The position numbers and the translations under genes were made by a program. Source: Microvirga soli (lineage in GTDB: Bacteria > Pseudomonadota > Alphaproteobacteria > Rhizobiales > Beijerinckiaceae). From it: a stretch of 64,000 nt of DNA. The notes under the pieces are model-generated. The model searched no databases. It had not been told where the DNA came from and saw only the letters and a program-made list of their open reading frames with translations. Where the stretch lies: positions 80,471-144,470 of the forward strand of contig NZ_JAERQE010000012.1 of the NCBI RefSeq assembly GCF_016734765.1, written 5' to 3'. Shown in pieces: positions 33,253 through 43,969 of the stretch (positions are counted from its first letter, which is position 1; every line of letters starts with the position of its first letter).

Positions 33253-34311
33253 TTAGGTGCTCCGCCGCTCGATCAGAACATGACCCGTGTCGATAATGCG
33301 TGAGGCGCCTGCAGGGTGCTCACCGTGAATGCCTGCAAGAATTAGGCGCGCGACTTCTTTCCCGATCAGGTCCCCCGAAGGGCGGATTGTCGTAAGAGAG
33401 GGAATGCACGAGGTGCTGAAATCGAGATCTCCAAAGCCGACTACGGCAATTCTGTCAGGCACGGCAATTCCCTGGCGCTGGCATTCGAACAGGGCACCTA
33501 GGGCAATCAGGTCGTTGGAGCAGGCGATACCATCGAGGCTCGGAACCTGTTGGAGGGCGCGGCCCAACAGCAGCGATCCAGCCTCGACTGTAGCTGCCCC
33601 TGGATGATTGATGATCTCGCAGGTTGTCCGCTCAGCAGCAAGTTTTGCCTCTTCGGCAAAACCGCTCGCGCGCTTGGCTGCACGATGATCCTCCTGCATA
33701 CGGGCACCGAGAAATGCGATGGAACGGCGTCCTTTGGACAGGAGATGGCGGGCCGCGGATGCGCCGACCTGCGGGTGCGAGAACCCCACGGCCATATCGA
33801 CCGGCTTCCCGCCGATTTCCCACATCTCAACCACAGGGACACCGCTCGCCTGCAGAAGCTTGCGTGTCTCTGGGCTGTGGGATAGGCCTGTCAGAACCAC
33901 GGCTGCCGGAGCCCAGGCGAGGGCAGTTCGCACCAGAGCCTCCTCCTGATCCTCTCCATATTCGCTATGGCCGAGGATCACCTGCAGGCCTTCCAGCGCC
34001 AGTTCCGACTGGAGCGTGGACACCGTCTCGGCAAAGAAGGCGTTTCGGATCGAGGGTACGATGACGCTGACGACCTTTGAGGAAGCCGCCGCAAGTCCCC
34101 CGGCCACCAGATTGGGAACGTAGCCCAGGGTCGAAATTGCGCGGGCGATCTCTTGGCCGGCCGCAGGGGAAACAGCGGAGGGTTTGCGCAGGTAGAGCGA
34201 CACGGTGGAAGGCGAGACCTGAGCGAGCTTGGCGACGTCTATCATCGTCACGCGCTGCATCTTGCGCCGCTTGCGGGGGACGCGGTTCTGCAAGCTGCTC
34301 CCAGTATCCAT
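33253..34311 (-). CDS. LacI-family transcriptional regulator
   Basis: A 352-residue regulator. The DNA-binding helix-turn-helix and hinge are VTMIDVAKLAQVSPSTVSLY and the following RAISTLGYVPNLVAGGLAA. The remainder is a periplasmic-binding-protein fold (VSVIVPSIRNAFFAETVSTL; GIACSNDLIALGALFECQRQ; IAVVGFGDLDFSTSCIPSLT). Residues 1-20 form a basic extension; a start nearer MQRVTMID is possible. It is divergent from the importer/catabolic operon at 34570 and is the obvious local repressor. Two AGCGCT-centred operator-like sites lie in the intergenic region. By position its inducer should be the operon's substrate or an intermediate; that is inference. Confidence 0.92.
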   Translation of the reverse strand: MDTGSSLQNRVPRKRRKMQRVTMIDVAKLAQVSPSTVSLYLRKPSAVSPAAGQEIARAISTLGYVPNLVAGGLAAASSKVVSVIVPSIRNAFFAETVSTLQSELALEGLQVILGHSEYGEDQEEALVRTALAWAPAAVVLTGLSHSPETRKLLQASGVPVVEMWEIGGKPVDMAVGFSHPQVGASAARHLLSKGRRSIAFLGARMQEDHRAAKRASGFAEEAKLAAERTTCEIINHPGAATVEAGSLLLGRALQQVPSLDGIACSNDLIALGALFECQRQGIAVPDRIAVVGFGDLDFSTSCIPSLTTIRPSGDLIGKEVARLILAGIHGEHPAGASRIIDTGHVLIERRST

Positions 34312-34323
34312 CAATCTTCTCTT

Positions 34324-34337
34324 TCGTAGCGCTGCGA
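34324..34337. promoter_or_regulatory. LacI-type operator O1 (lacI side)
   Basis: TCGTAGCGCTGCGA is a near-perfect palindrome with the AGCGCT core seen in many LacI-family operators. It lies 12 bases upstream of the regulator's ATG, over its leader, which suggests autorepression. Confidence 0.6.
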
Positions 34338-34353
34338 CGGGCTAGCCTCCGTC

Positions 34354-34381
34354 AATATAGTGATTGAGAGACTATAATCAA
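34354..34381 (-). promoter_or_regulatory. Candidate promoter of the lacI-type gene
   Basis: On the minus strand TTGATT (34381-34376), 16 bases, TATATT (34359-34354). Operator O1 lies just downstream, near +10 to +23. Confidence 0.45.
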
Positions 34382-34448
34382 AGGAAATGTACCGTAATAG
34401 AGCGCAATAACCGCTTTTCGTGGGGTTCGGCCTCCCTCTGAAAGCCGC

Positions 34449-34477
34449 TTGCGCGATGTCCATCGTAGCGCTATGAT
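34449..34477 (+). promoter_or_regulatory. Candidate promoter of the importer/sulfo-ED operon
   Basis: TTGCGC (34449-34454), exactly 17 bases, TATGAT (34472-34477). Operator O2 overlaps the spacer and the -10, which would let a bound LacI-type protein block polymerase. The predicted transcript starts about 85 bases before the first gene. Confidence 0.55.
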
Positions 34478-34478
34478 G
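34461..34478. promoter_or_regulatory. LacI-type operator O2 (operon side)
   Basis: CATCGTAGCGCTATGATG is an 18-base palindrome with one mismatched pair. It shares TCGTAGCGCT with O1, and the centres are 139 bases apart, compatible with a repression loop. Confidence 0.65.
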
Positions 34479-34569
34479 GGTATATTGAGCCGAGAACCTG
34501 AGATTCGTCACAGGGCATATGTGCAGGTGTGCCGGGATTGAGTGCGCCGCAAAGCAACAGGGAGGGAGC

Positions 34570-36968
<2,399 letters not shown>

Positions 36969-36977
36969 GACCCATCT

Positions 36978-37001
36978 GACGGACGCCTTCGGGCGTCCGT
37001 C
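36978..37001 (+). promoter_or_regulatory. Perfect 10-bp UUCG hairpin after the binding-protein gene
   Basis: GACGGACGCC, loop TTCG, GGCGTCCGTC. There is no T-run after it. It is placed like the stabilising intercistronic hairpins that keep binding-protein mRNA more abundant than permease mRNA in other ABC operons. Confidence 0.75.
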
Positions 37002-37034
37002 ACCCCGACTTTGCAACCGGGCAGGATGATCACA

Positions 37035-37973
37035 ATGGCAACGGCCAGCGAAACGACCCTGGTGAACACGCACAACGAGAGCGGCACCAAATGGTGGACG
37101 CGGTTCCTCGATCCGAGCGAGCGCACTTTGGCCGTGCTGCTGCTGATGCCGGCAGCGCTCCTGCTGACGCTCATCATCGTCTACCCGGTTTGTCGCCTGA
37201 TCTGGACGAGCTTCCAGAACCTGTCTCTAACCTCCGGCGTGCCGGCAGCCTTCGCCGGACTTGAGAATTACAGTCTCATGCTGGAGGATCCGGTGTTCTG
37301 GGAGACGACCTGGAACACTATTCTCATTACGCTCATCACCGTTCCGGGCGCGCTGTTCGTCGGCCTTGCACTCGCCCTGATGGCAAACCTTCCGTTCAAC
37401 GTGAAATGGCCGGTTCGCCTGTCGCTTCTGATCCCCTGGGCTCTGCCGCTCTCCTTCGCAGGTCTGATCTTCGCGTGGTTCTTCCATTCCGAATACGGCG
37501 TGGTGAACGACGTGCTGCGCCGCATCGGCATCGAGGGGGTAATCTGGTTCAACTCCGCCAACTGGGCCTTCGCTGCGATCTGCCTCACGATCATCTGGAA
37601 AACCTCGTCCTTCATGGCGCTCATCATCCTTGCCGGTCTCCAGACCATTCCGCGCTCCCTCTACGAGGCGGCGGACGTTGACGGGGCAGGGCGCCTCAGG
37701 CAGTTCTTCGAGATCACGCTGCCGTTGCTAAAGCCCGCCATTGTCGTGGCCCTGATCTTCCGCACCATCACGGCGCTTCAGACTTTCGATATCCCGTTCA
37801 CGATGACACGCGGCGGCCCAGGCACCTCTACCGCGACGCTTGCCATGTACATCCACCAGAACACAGTCGACTTCCTCGATCTCGGCTACGGCTCGGCGCT
37901 CGCGGTCGTCATGTTCGTCCTCTCTATGGGCGTGACGGCGGTTTACCTGCGCATGATCCGGGCCAAGGGGTAA
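37035..37973 (+). CDS. Sugar ABC transporter permease, subunit 1 (MalF/UgpA type)
   Basis: A 312-residue inner-membrane permease with six hydrophobic segments, starting with RTLAVLLLMPAALLLTLIIV. The cytoplasmic EAA loop that docks on the ATPase is EAADVDGAGRLRQFFEITLP. ATG 37035 (MATASETTL) is chosen because AGGA lies eight bases upstream; ATG 37026 is the alternative. It pairs with the next gene, five bases downstream, to form the transmembrane channel of the importer. Confidence 0.92.
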   Translation: MATASETTLVNTHNESGTKWWTRFLDPSERTLAVLLLMPAALLLTLIIVYPVCRLIWTSFQNLSLTSGVPAAFAGLENYSLMLEDPVFWETTWNTILITLITVPGALFVGLALALMANLPFNVKWPVRLSLLIPWALPLSFAGLIFAWFFHSEYGVVNDVLRRIGIEGVIWFNSANWAFAAICLTIIWKTSSFMALIILAGLQTIPRSLYEAADVDGAGRLRQFFEITLPLLKPAIVVALIFRTITALQTFDIPFTMTRGGPGTSTATLAMYIHQNTVDFLDLGYGSALAVVMFVLSMGVTAVYLRMIRAKG

Positions 37974-37978
37974 TAGCC

Positions 37979-38830
37979 ATGAGCCACGATACGAACGCCA
38001 ACCGCTCGCTATTCTCCGGCAAGCCGCTGCGCATCCTGATCGGCTTCATCCTGGTTGTGAACGGCATGTTCCCGGCGCTGTGGATCCTGTTCACGTCACT
38101 CAAGACGGAAGCAGAGCTCACCGTGAAGCCGATCACCTGGCTGCCGCATGCGCCGACCATCGCTAACTACCTGCGCGCCTTCACGGACCAACCCCTGCTG
38201 CTGTTCCTGTTCAACAGCTTCATGGTGGCGATCCTCTCCACTGCGTTGACTCTCTTCATATCCGTGCTCGCCGCCTATGCGCTGGCGCGGCTTCAGTTGC
38301 GTGGGCGGGATCTTATCTTGTCGGCTATCATCGCGGTGTCGACATTCCCCCTCGTTACGCTGCTGGTGCCGCTCTTCGAGATCATGCGGGCTCTTGGCCT
38401 GCTCAACACCTGGGTGGCCCTGATCCTGCCCTATACGGTGCTGAGCCTGCCGGTCTGCACCCTGATCCTGGTGTCCTTCTTCGAGGGCATTCCGCGCGAT
38501 CTTGAGAATTCCGCGATGATCGATGGCTGCACCCGCATAGGCGCATTGTTCAAAGTCGTGGTGCCGCTCTCCGCGCCAGGCGTGTTCACAGCGGGCATCC
38601 TGGCTTTCGTGAACGCCTGGGACGAGTTCCTGCTCGCGTTGTCTTTCAACTCCAACCCAGCCCTGCGCACGCTCCCGGTCGGCATCACGCTCTATCAGGG
38701 CGAGTTCGCATTCCCCTGGCCAGTAATCTCCGCGGCCCTGGTCGTCGGCATCGTGCCGGTCGCTGTCCTGATCGTGATCTTCCAGGAGCGCGTCGTGTCC
38801 GGCCTGACCTCCGGCGGCATCAAGGGATAA
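37979..38830 (+). CDS. Sugar ABC transporter permease, subunit 2 (MalG/UgpE type)
   Basis: A 283-residue permease with six hydrophobic segments and the EAA-type loop ENSAMIDGCTRIGALFKVVV. Its N-terminus (LRILIGFILVVNGMFPALWI) and the YALARLQLRGRDLILSAIIA region are typical of the MalG branch. It starts five bases after the partner permease and ends 12 bases before the dehydratase, so importer and catabolic genes form one unit. Confidence 0.92.
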   Translation: MSHDTNANRSLFSGKPLRILIGFILVVNGMFPALWILFTSLKTEAELTVKPITWLPHAPTIANYLRAFTDQPLLLFLFNSFMVAILSTALTLFISVLAAYALARLQLRGRDLILSAIIAVSTFPLVTLLVPLFEIMRALGLLNTWVALILPYTVLSLPVCTLILVSFFEGIPRDLENSAMIDGCTRIGALFKVVVPLSAPGVFTAGILAFVNAWDEFLLALSFNSNPALRTLPVGITLYQGEFAFPWPVISAALVVGIVPVAVLIVIFQERVVSGLTSGGIKG

Positions 38831-38842
38831 GGATCTTTCAAG

Positions 38843-40576
38843 ATGACAAGCCGATCAATCGGAGAGCTGCGGAGTCAGCGCTGGTTCGCATCCGACGACA
38901 TGCGCGGCTTCGCGCATCGCCAGCGTACGCAGCAGATGGGCATGCGCCGAGAGGAATTCCTCGGAAAGCCTGTTGTGGCCATCGTCAATACCTGGAGCGA
39001 TCTGAGCCCCTGCCACTCCCACCTGCGCGACCGCGCAGAGGCAGTGAAGCGCGGCGTCTGGCAGGCAGGAGGCTATCCTGTGGAATTGCCGGCCCTGTCG
39101 GTCGGTGAGGTGATGGTGAAACCCACCACCATGCTCTACCGCAACTTCTTGGCCATGGAAGTTGAGGAGCTCCTGCGCTCCCATCCTATCGACGGTGCCG
39201 TGCTGCTGGGCGGCTGCGACAAGTCCACGCCTGGCCTCCTCATGGGGGCGATCAGCATGGACATTCCGGTGATCTACTGCCCGGCAGGACCCATGTCGAA
39301 CGGTCAATGGCGCGGACACAAGACTGGAGCCGGTACTCACACAAAGAAATATTGGGACGAACTCCGCGCCGGCACCATCACGCAGGACGACTGGGTCGAT
39401 CTCGAGAGCCGGATGACCCGCTCCATCGGCACCTGCAACACTATGGGCACAGCCTCCACCATGACGTCCATCGTAGATGCCATGGGCCTCACGCTCCCAG
39501 GCGCATCCTCGATTCCGGCCGCCGACAGCGGACACCCGCGTATGGCCTCGGCCTGCGGCGAGCGCATCATCGAGATGATCTGGGAGGATTTCAAACCCTC
39601 CCGCTTCCTCTATGCAAGCAGCTTCCGCAACGGTCTTGTCGCCTACATGGCCCTTGGCGGCTCGACCAATGCCGCCGTTCACCTGATTGCCATGGCGCGC
39701 CGGGCCGGCGTTGATCTCAACCTCGACGACATGTCTGACATGGCAGGCCATGTGCCCGTTTGCGCCAATCTCTTTCCGTCGGGCGAATACCTGATGGAGG
39801 ATTTCTACTTCGCTGGCGGGATTCTGGCGCAGCTCAAAAAGCTGGAACGGCATCTTGATCGCGACGCTATGACTGTCAACGGCAAGACGCTGGGTGAGAA
39901 CATCGCCGAAGCAGAATGCTGGAACGATGAAGTTATTCGGGGCGAGGACAATCCGGTCGTGCCGCTCTCTCGTGGCAAGACGCTGGCCGTTCTGCGCGGC
40001 AACCTTGCTCCAAATGGCGCCGTCATGAAATCTTCGGCTGCCAATCCAAAATTTCTAAAGCATGTCGGGCCTGCGCTGGTCTTCGACAGTCCTGCCGAAA
40101 TGAACCGCACCATCGACGATCCCGATCTCGATATTACCGAGGACACAGTCATCGTCCTGCGCAATGCCGGTCCGGTCGGCGCACCAGGCATGCCTGAGTG
40201 GGGCAATCTACCGATCCCTAAGAAGTTGCTGAAACAGGGTGTGCGCGACATGGTGCGCATTTGCGATGGACGCATGAGCGGCACCCATTACGGCACCTGC
40301 CTCCTGCACGTGGCGCCGGAAGCGGCGATAGGCGGACCTCTTGGGCTCCTTAAGACGGGAGATCTCGTGGAACTCGATGTAGAGGCCGGACGCCTCGATA
40401 TGCGGGTCGACGCAGAGGAGCTGGAACGCCGCCGCGCCGAGTGGAAGCCGGGAGCGCTGCGGTACGAGCGCTCCTTTGCGGCCCTCTACCAGCGCCACGT
40501 CTCACAAGCCGATGAAGGCTGCGATTTCGACTTCCTGTCCACGCGCGGCCTCGTGGCTGAGCCGTCAATCTTCTGA
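38843..40576 (+). CDS. IlvD/Edd-family dehydratase, probable 6-deoxy-6-sulfogluconate dehydratase
   Basis: A 577-residue dehydratase. Three cysteines sit where this family binds its iron-sulfur cluster: Cys57 (SDLSPCHSHL), Cys125 (LLGGCDKSTPGLLMG) and Cys198 (IGTCNTMGTASTM). LGGSTNAAVHLIAMARRAGV and RICDGRMSGTHYGTCLLHVA are further family blocks. The sugar-acid branch rather than the branched-chain amino-acid IlvD is indicated by sequence style and context. It is flanked by an importer and an HpcH-type aldolase. In sulfo-ED it would turn 6-deoxy-6-sulfogluconate into 2-keto-3,6-dideoxy-6-sulfogluconate. L-arabinonate, xylonate or gluconate dehydratase are alternatives if the GH31 assignment is wrong. 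Confidence 0.8.
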   Translation: MTSRSIGELRSQRWFASDDMRGFAHRQRTQQMGMRREEFLGKPVVAIVNTWSDLSPCHSHLRDRAEAVKRGVWQAGGYPVELPALSVGEVMVKPTTMLYRNFLAMEVEELLRSHPIDGAVLLGGCDKSTPGLLMGAISMDIPVIYCPAGPMSNGQWRGHKTGAGTHTKKYWDELRAGTITQDDWVDLESRMTRSIGTCNTMGTASTMTSIVDAMGLTLPGASSIPAADSGHPRMASACGERIIEMIWEDFKPSRFLYASSFRNGLVAYMALGGSTNAAVHLIAMARRAGVDLNLDDMSDMAGHVPVCANLFPSGEYLMEDFYFAGGILAQLKKLERHLDRDAMTVNGKTLGENIAEAECWNDEVIRGEDNPVVPLSRGKTLAVLRGNLAPNGAVMKSSAANPKFLKHVGPALVFDSPAEMNRTIDDPDLDITEDTVIVLRNAGPVGAPGMPEWGNLPIPKKLLKQGVRDMVRICDGRMSGTHYGTCLLHVAPEAAIGGPLGLLKTGDLVELDVEAGRLDMRVDAEELERRRAEWKPGALRYERSFAALYQRHVSQADEGCDFDFLSTRGLVAEPSIF

Positions 40577-40586
40577 AAGCATCATC

Positions 40587-41396
40587 ATGATCAGCATCGA
40601 GAATCGCTTCAAAGGCTGGCTGAAAGGGCAAGGTCCTAAGCCGCCGCTCGGCACTTGGCTCATGGCGGCAGCTCCTGCGACTGCCGAGGCCATGGGCTAC
40701 AGCGGCTTCGACTTTTTGGTTGTCGATATGGAGCACGTGCCAATCGAAGTGTCTGATCTGGCCCATATCCTGCGCGCTATTGGCTGTACGCCGGCCGATG
40801 CGGTGGTGCGGCTCGCCTGGAACGATCAGGTGCTCGTGAAGCGCGTGCTCGATGCGGGCGCTCAGACGATCATGTTGCCTTTCGTTCAAACCGCCGAAGA
40901 AGCCCGTCAGGCCGTCTCGTTCGCGAAGTACCCTCCGGAGGGCGTGCGCGGCGTTGCCGCCGTGCATCGCGGATCGCGGTTCGGCCGCGCGGCGGATTAT
41001 CTCAAGCGCGCCAACGATCAGATGGCAGTGATTGTCCAGCTTGAAACGCCGGAGGCGCTCGAGCGGCTGCCGGAGATCGCTGCCGTTCCAGGAGTTGATG
41101 CCCTGTTCGTCGGACCGGGCGACCTCGCCGCAGCCATGGGCCATATCGGCAACATCGCACATGCGGATGTTCAGGCGCTGATCGAGAAGGCCGCCAGGAC
41201 GGCCAAGAAAGCCGGCAAGCCGGTTGGCATCGTCGGTCCCAATCCGGATATGGTGCGCCGCTTTATCGGATATGGCTACAGCTATGTGGCGGTGGCTTCC
41301 GATATCGCCATGATGACGAGCCGCGCCTCCGAGTGGCTCGGCGCCCTCAAGGGCGAAGCTGTCCCGGCACCTGCTGTACCTACCGCAGCCTACTGA
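40587..41396 (+). CDS. HpcH/HpaI-family aldolase, probable KDSG aldolase
   Basis: A 269-residue class II aldolase. The pattern PLGTWLMAAAPATAEAMGYS, FLVVDMEHVPIEVSDL with His50 as base, Arg75 (VVRLAWND), metal ligands Glu153 (QLETPEAL) and Asp179 (FVGPGDLAAAM) is complete. It should cleave a 2-keto-3-deoxy acid to pyruvate and an aldehyde. In the sulfo-ED reading this is 2-keto-3,6-dideoxy-6-sulfogluconate to pyruvate plus sulfolactaldehyde, matching the HpcH/HpaI-type aldolase known from Pseudomonas putida SQ1. ATG 40587 has only a weak ribosome site, 10 bases after the dehydratase stop, so coupling is likely. An earlier in-frame start inside the dehydratase was rejected. Confidence 0.82.
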   Translation: MISIENRFKGWLKGQGPKPPLGTWLMAAAPATAEAMGYSGFDFLVVDMEHVPIEVSDLAHILRAIGCTPADAVVRLAWNDQVLVKRVLDAGAQTIMLPFVQTAEEARQAVSFAKYPPEGVRGVAAVHRGSRFGRAADYLKRANDQMAVIVQLETPEALERLPEIAAVPGVDALFVGPGDLAAAMGHIGNIAHADVQALIEKAARTAKKAGKPVGIVGPNPDMVRRFIGYGYSYVAVASDIAMMTSRASEWLGALKGEAVPAPAVPTAAY

Positions 41397-41415
41397 AAAA
41401 CTTGAGGAGGTTATC

Positions 41416-42306
41416 CTGATCGTTACGCTCAGGAGCAGTGCTCTGAAGCTCGATCTGGCGCCGTCCATCGGAGGCGCCATCGCAGGCTTCCGGCATAATG
41501 ATGTGGCGCTCATGCGGGAGACCCCCGGACAGGCGTTGCGCGACGGGCTGGTGCGGCAGACCAGCTGCTATCCACTCATTCCCTACAGCAACCGCATCGC
41601 TAAAGGAGGCTTCTCGTTCGAAGGCGTCGAGTATCGGTTGGCATTGAACTTCGGCGACCATCCGCACTCCATCCATGGCAACGCCTGGCAGAAGCCGTGG
41701 CAGGTGGTAGACGCGGATGAGGTGCGCTGCCGCCTCGCTCTCATCCATCGCCCGGATGGCGACGAGGCGAGGGGCTGGCCCTTCGCCTACTGCGCCGAGC
41801 AGCTTTTCGAGCTCTCGCCGAGCGGATTGACGCTCACGCTATCGCTTGAGAACCAGGATCATCGCACCATGCCGGCCGGATTGGGACTGCATCCGCTCTT
41901 TCCCAAATGCTCGGGAGTTCGGCTGCAATTCGTGGCCGAACATGTCTACCCCAACAGCGAAGATTCTCTTCCGCTGGACGGTATCCCGGTTCCAGATGAC
42001 TGGAGCTACCGAACCATGCGTGAATTAGGCGATCCTAGCCTCGACAACTGTTTCGCGGGATGGGATGGAACGGCTCGCATCACTTATGTTCAGGAGAAAA
42101 TCGCCTTGAGCATCGAGGCCGATCCATTGTTCGGCCATGTCGTGGTGTATGTGCCCACACGACGGGATTTCTTCGCCGTGGAGCCCGTGAGCCACATGAA
42201 CGACTCTATCAATCGGCCTGACCCGGCCAAGCACGGGCTCAAGGCTCTCAAGCCCGGCGAGCGGCTGATGGCGCAGGTGCGGTTCGGGGTGGAGGTGCTG
42301 TCGTGA
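41416..42306 (+). CDS. Aldose 1-epimerase family protein, probable sulfoquinovose mutarotase
   Basis: A mutarotase-like protein (about 296 residues). Family marks are QTSCYPLIPYSNRIAKGGFS, the catalytic-His region FGDHPHSIHGNAWQKPWQVV, LGLHPLF and the late Glu region FFAVEPVSHMNDSI. The start is unusual: no ATG, GTG or TTG is available before GTG 41503, yet the homologous N-terminus (LIVTLRSSALKLDLAPSIGG) reads on upstream. A perfect GAGGAGG at 41404-41410 points to CTG 41416 (or a neighbouring ATC) as initiator. Starting at 41503 would remove the first beta-strands. It would speed anomer exchange of sulfoquinovose released by the GH31 enzyme. It overlaps the next gene by four bases. Confidence 0.75.
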   Translation: MIVTLRSSALKLDLAPSIGGAIAGFRHNDVALMRETPGQALRDGLVRQTSCYPLIPYSNRIAKGGFSFEGVEYRLALNFGDHPHSIHGNAWQKPWQVVDADEVRCRLALIHRPDGDEARGWPFAYCAEQLFELSPSGLTLTLSLENQDHRTMPAGLGLHPLFPKCSGVRLQFVAEHVYPNSEDSLPLDGIPVPDDWSYRTMRELGDPSLDNCFAGWDGTARITYVQEKIALSIEADPLFGHVVVYVPTRRDFFAVEPVSHMNDSINRPDPAKHGLKALKPGERLMAQVRFGVEVLS

Positions 42307-43184
42307 GCCTGACGGTCACACTGGATGTACGTTCCGAACTCGGAGAGTGCCCCTTGTGGTCCGTCGAGGAGCAGGCGCTCTACTTTGTCGACATCAAGGG
42401 CAGGGCGCTCCACCGCTTTGAGTCCGTGAAAGGCGCGCATCGAACCTTCGCGATGCCGGAGGAGATCGGATGCATCGGACTCCGAAAAGGCGGCGGCTTC
42501 ATCGCGGGCTTCCGCTCGAGCCTCTGGCTGCTTGATGCTGATGGCAACCGTACGCAGAAACTCGCCGATAATCCGGAAGACCAGCGTACGAGCCGGTTCA
42601 ACGACGGGCGCATCGATCCAGCAGGGCGCTTCCTGGCCGGTACCATTGATGAGCCCAAAGACGGTGGCAAGGCGCATCTCTACCGCTACGACGCCCGTGG
42701 ATTGGCAACGCTTGTTGGTGGTCTTCTAACCTCCAACGGCGTGGCCTTCTCGCCCGATGGCCGCATCCTCTATCACTCGGACACCCCCACCTTCACGGTG
42801 TGGCGCTACGCTTATGATCCGGCAACGGGCGAGGCTACGGACAAGACCCTGTTCGTGCGCCTCCAGCCTACAGAAACCGATCGCGGCCGCCCCGATGGCG
42901 CGGCGGTGGATGTGGAAGGCTGCTACTGGACCGCTCTGTTCGAAGGTGGACGGATCCAGCGTTATTCGCCGGAAGGTCGATTGCTCGTAGAGTACCCCGT
43001 TCCAGCCCGGTGCCCCACTATGGTCTGCTTCGGCGGGGCCGATTTGAAGACTCTCTACGTGACGTCCGCACGCACAGGGCGTTCCGACGATGAGCTTAGG
43101 GCCTATCCGCATTCCGGCAGCCTCTTCTCCATGCCGGTCGATGTGCCGGGCCTGCCTGAATACAAGTTTGATCATTCCATCTAA
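42303..43184 (+). CDS. SMP-30/gluconolactonase-family lactonase, probable sulfogluconolactonase
   Basis: A 293-residue six-bladed beta-propeller hydrolase. Metal ligands expected for SMP-30 are present: Glu15 (ELGECPLW), Asn145 (LTSNGVAFSPDG) and Asp198 (GRPDGAAVDVEG); RFNDGRIDPAGRFLAGT is also conserved. It would open the lactone made by the dehydrogenase encoded next. GTG 42303 overlaps the mutarotase stop (GTGA), implying coupled translation. Other sugar lactones cannot be excluded by sequence. Confidence 0.85.
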   Translation: MSLTVTLDVRSELGECPLWSVEEQALYFVDIKGRALHRFESVKGAHRTFAMPEEIGCIGLRKGGGFIAGFRSSLWLLDADGNRTQKLADNPEDQRTSRFNDGRIDPAGRFLAGTIDEPKDGGKAHLYRYDARGLATLVGGLLTSNGVAFSPDGRILYHSDTPTFTVWRYAYDPATGEATDKTLFVRLQPTETDRGRPDGAAVDVEGCYWTALFEGGRIQRYSPEGRLLVEYPVPARCPTMVCFGGADLKTLYVTSARTGRSDDELRAYPHSGSLFSMPVDVPGLPEYKFDHSI

Positions 43185-43196
43185 GGCTGGATTGCC

Positions 43197-43961
43197 ATGT
43201 CGTTCGATTATAGCACGGCCCAATATCGCTCCCTTGATGGCCGCTCCGTCGTTGTCACCGGCGGTGCCTCCGGGATCGGCGAGGAGATGGTCAAGGCCTT
43301 CGTCGCGCAAGGCGCGCGCGTTTCTTTCATCGACATCGCGAAGGATGCGGGCGAAGCCCTATCGGGCACGACGGGTGCAGGCTTCTACGCCTGCGATGTC
43401 ACCGACATTCCAGCCCTCCGCGAAGTGCTCTCTGTTATCGAGAGCGATCAGAGCGGCGTCGATGTTCTCGTCAACAACGCCGGCAAGGATGACCGGCACG
43501 ACATGGGTGAGATAGAGCCGGATTATTGGAGGCGCGCGCTGGCGCTCAACCTCGATCACCAATTCTTTGCAACGCAGGCAGTCTCGAAGGGCATGGCTGC
43601 ACGCGGCAACGGCGCTATCATCATGTTAGGGTCGATCTCGTGGATGCGTGGCCGTCCTGGTATGGTGGGCTACACGACCGCGAAGGCGGCGATCAATGGG
43701 ATGACGCGCACCCTTGCACGAGAACTGGGCCCGGCCGGGATCCGGGTGAACTGCATCGTGCCAGGGGCAATTCTCACCGAGCGGCAGAAGAAACTCTGGC
43801 TGACGCCGGAGTTGAACCAGCAGTTCCTTGATCTCCAGGCCCTGAAGTTCCGGCTCGATGCAAGCCATGTAGCGAAAATGGCTCTCTTCCTGGCATCTGA
43901 TGAGAGCGGCGGTTGCACGGGTGCGAATTTCATCGTTGATGCCGGCCTGACGCAGAACTGA
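43197..43961 (+). CDS. Short-chain dehydrogenase, probable NAD-dependent sulfoquinovose 1-dehydrogenase
   Basis: A 254-residue classical SDR. The cofactor loop is VVVTGGASGIGEE, the acidic residue after beta-2 (FIDIAKDAG) favours NAD+ over NADP+, and NNAG is present. The catalytic residues are Ser146 (MLGSIS), Tyr159 and Lys163 (GYTTAKAAING). It lies between the lactonase and glycosidase genes. In the sulfo-ED pathway it would oxidise sulfoquinovose to its 1,5-lactone. It is the only dehydrogenase in the operon, so it could also be argued to act on another sugar. Confidence 0.82.
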   Translation: MSFDYSTAQYRSLDGRSVVVTGGASGIGEEMVKAFVAQGARVSFIDIAKDAGEALSGTTGAGFYACDVTDIPALREVLSVIESDQSGVDVLVNNAGKDDRHDMGEIEPDYWRRALALNLDHQFFATQAVSKGMAARGNGAIIMLGSISWMRGRPGMVGYTTAKAAINGMTRTLARELGPAGIRVNCIVPGAILTERQKKLWLTPELNQQFLDLQALKFRLDASHVAKMALFLASDESGGCTGANFIVDAGLTQN

Positions 43962-43969
43962 GATTTGTC

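Noticed and set aside
41503..42306. Mutarotase starting at GTG 41503
   Set aside because: It would cut off conserved N-terminal sequence and ignore the GAGGAGG at 41404.
38843..43961. Reading the operon as an arabinose, xylose or galactose oxidative pathway
   Set aside because: The dehydratase, lactonase and SDR alone would allow it. The GH31 sulfonate-binding residues plus a TauE/SafE exporter fit sulfoquinovose better. Kept as an alternative in the dehydratase entry.
43197..43961. The SDR as the missing sulfolactaldehyde dehydrogenase
   Set aside because: Known enzymes for that step are of the aldehyde dehydrogenase superfamily. A classical SDR with Ser-Tyr-Lys fits sugar C1 oxidation, so the gap was left open.
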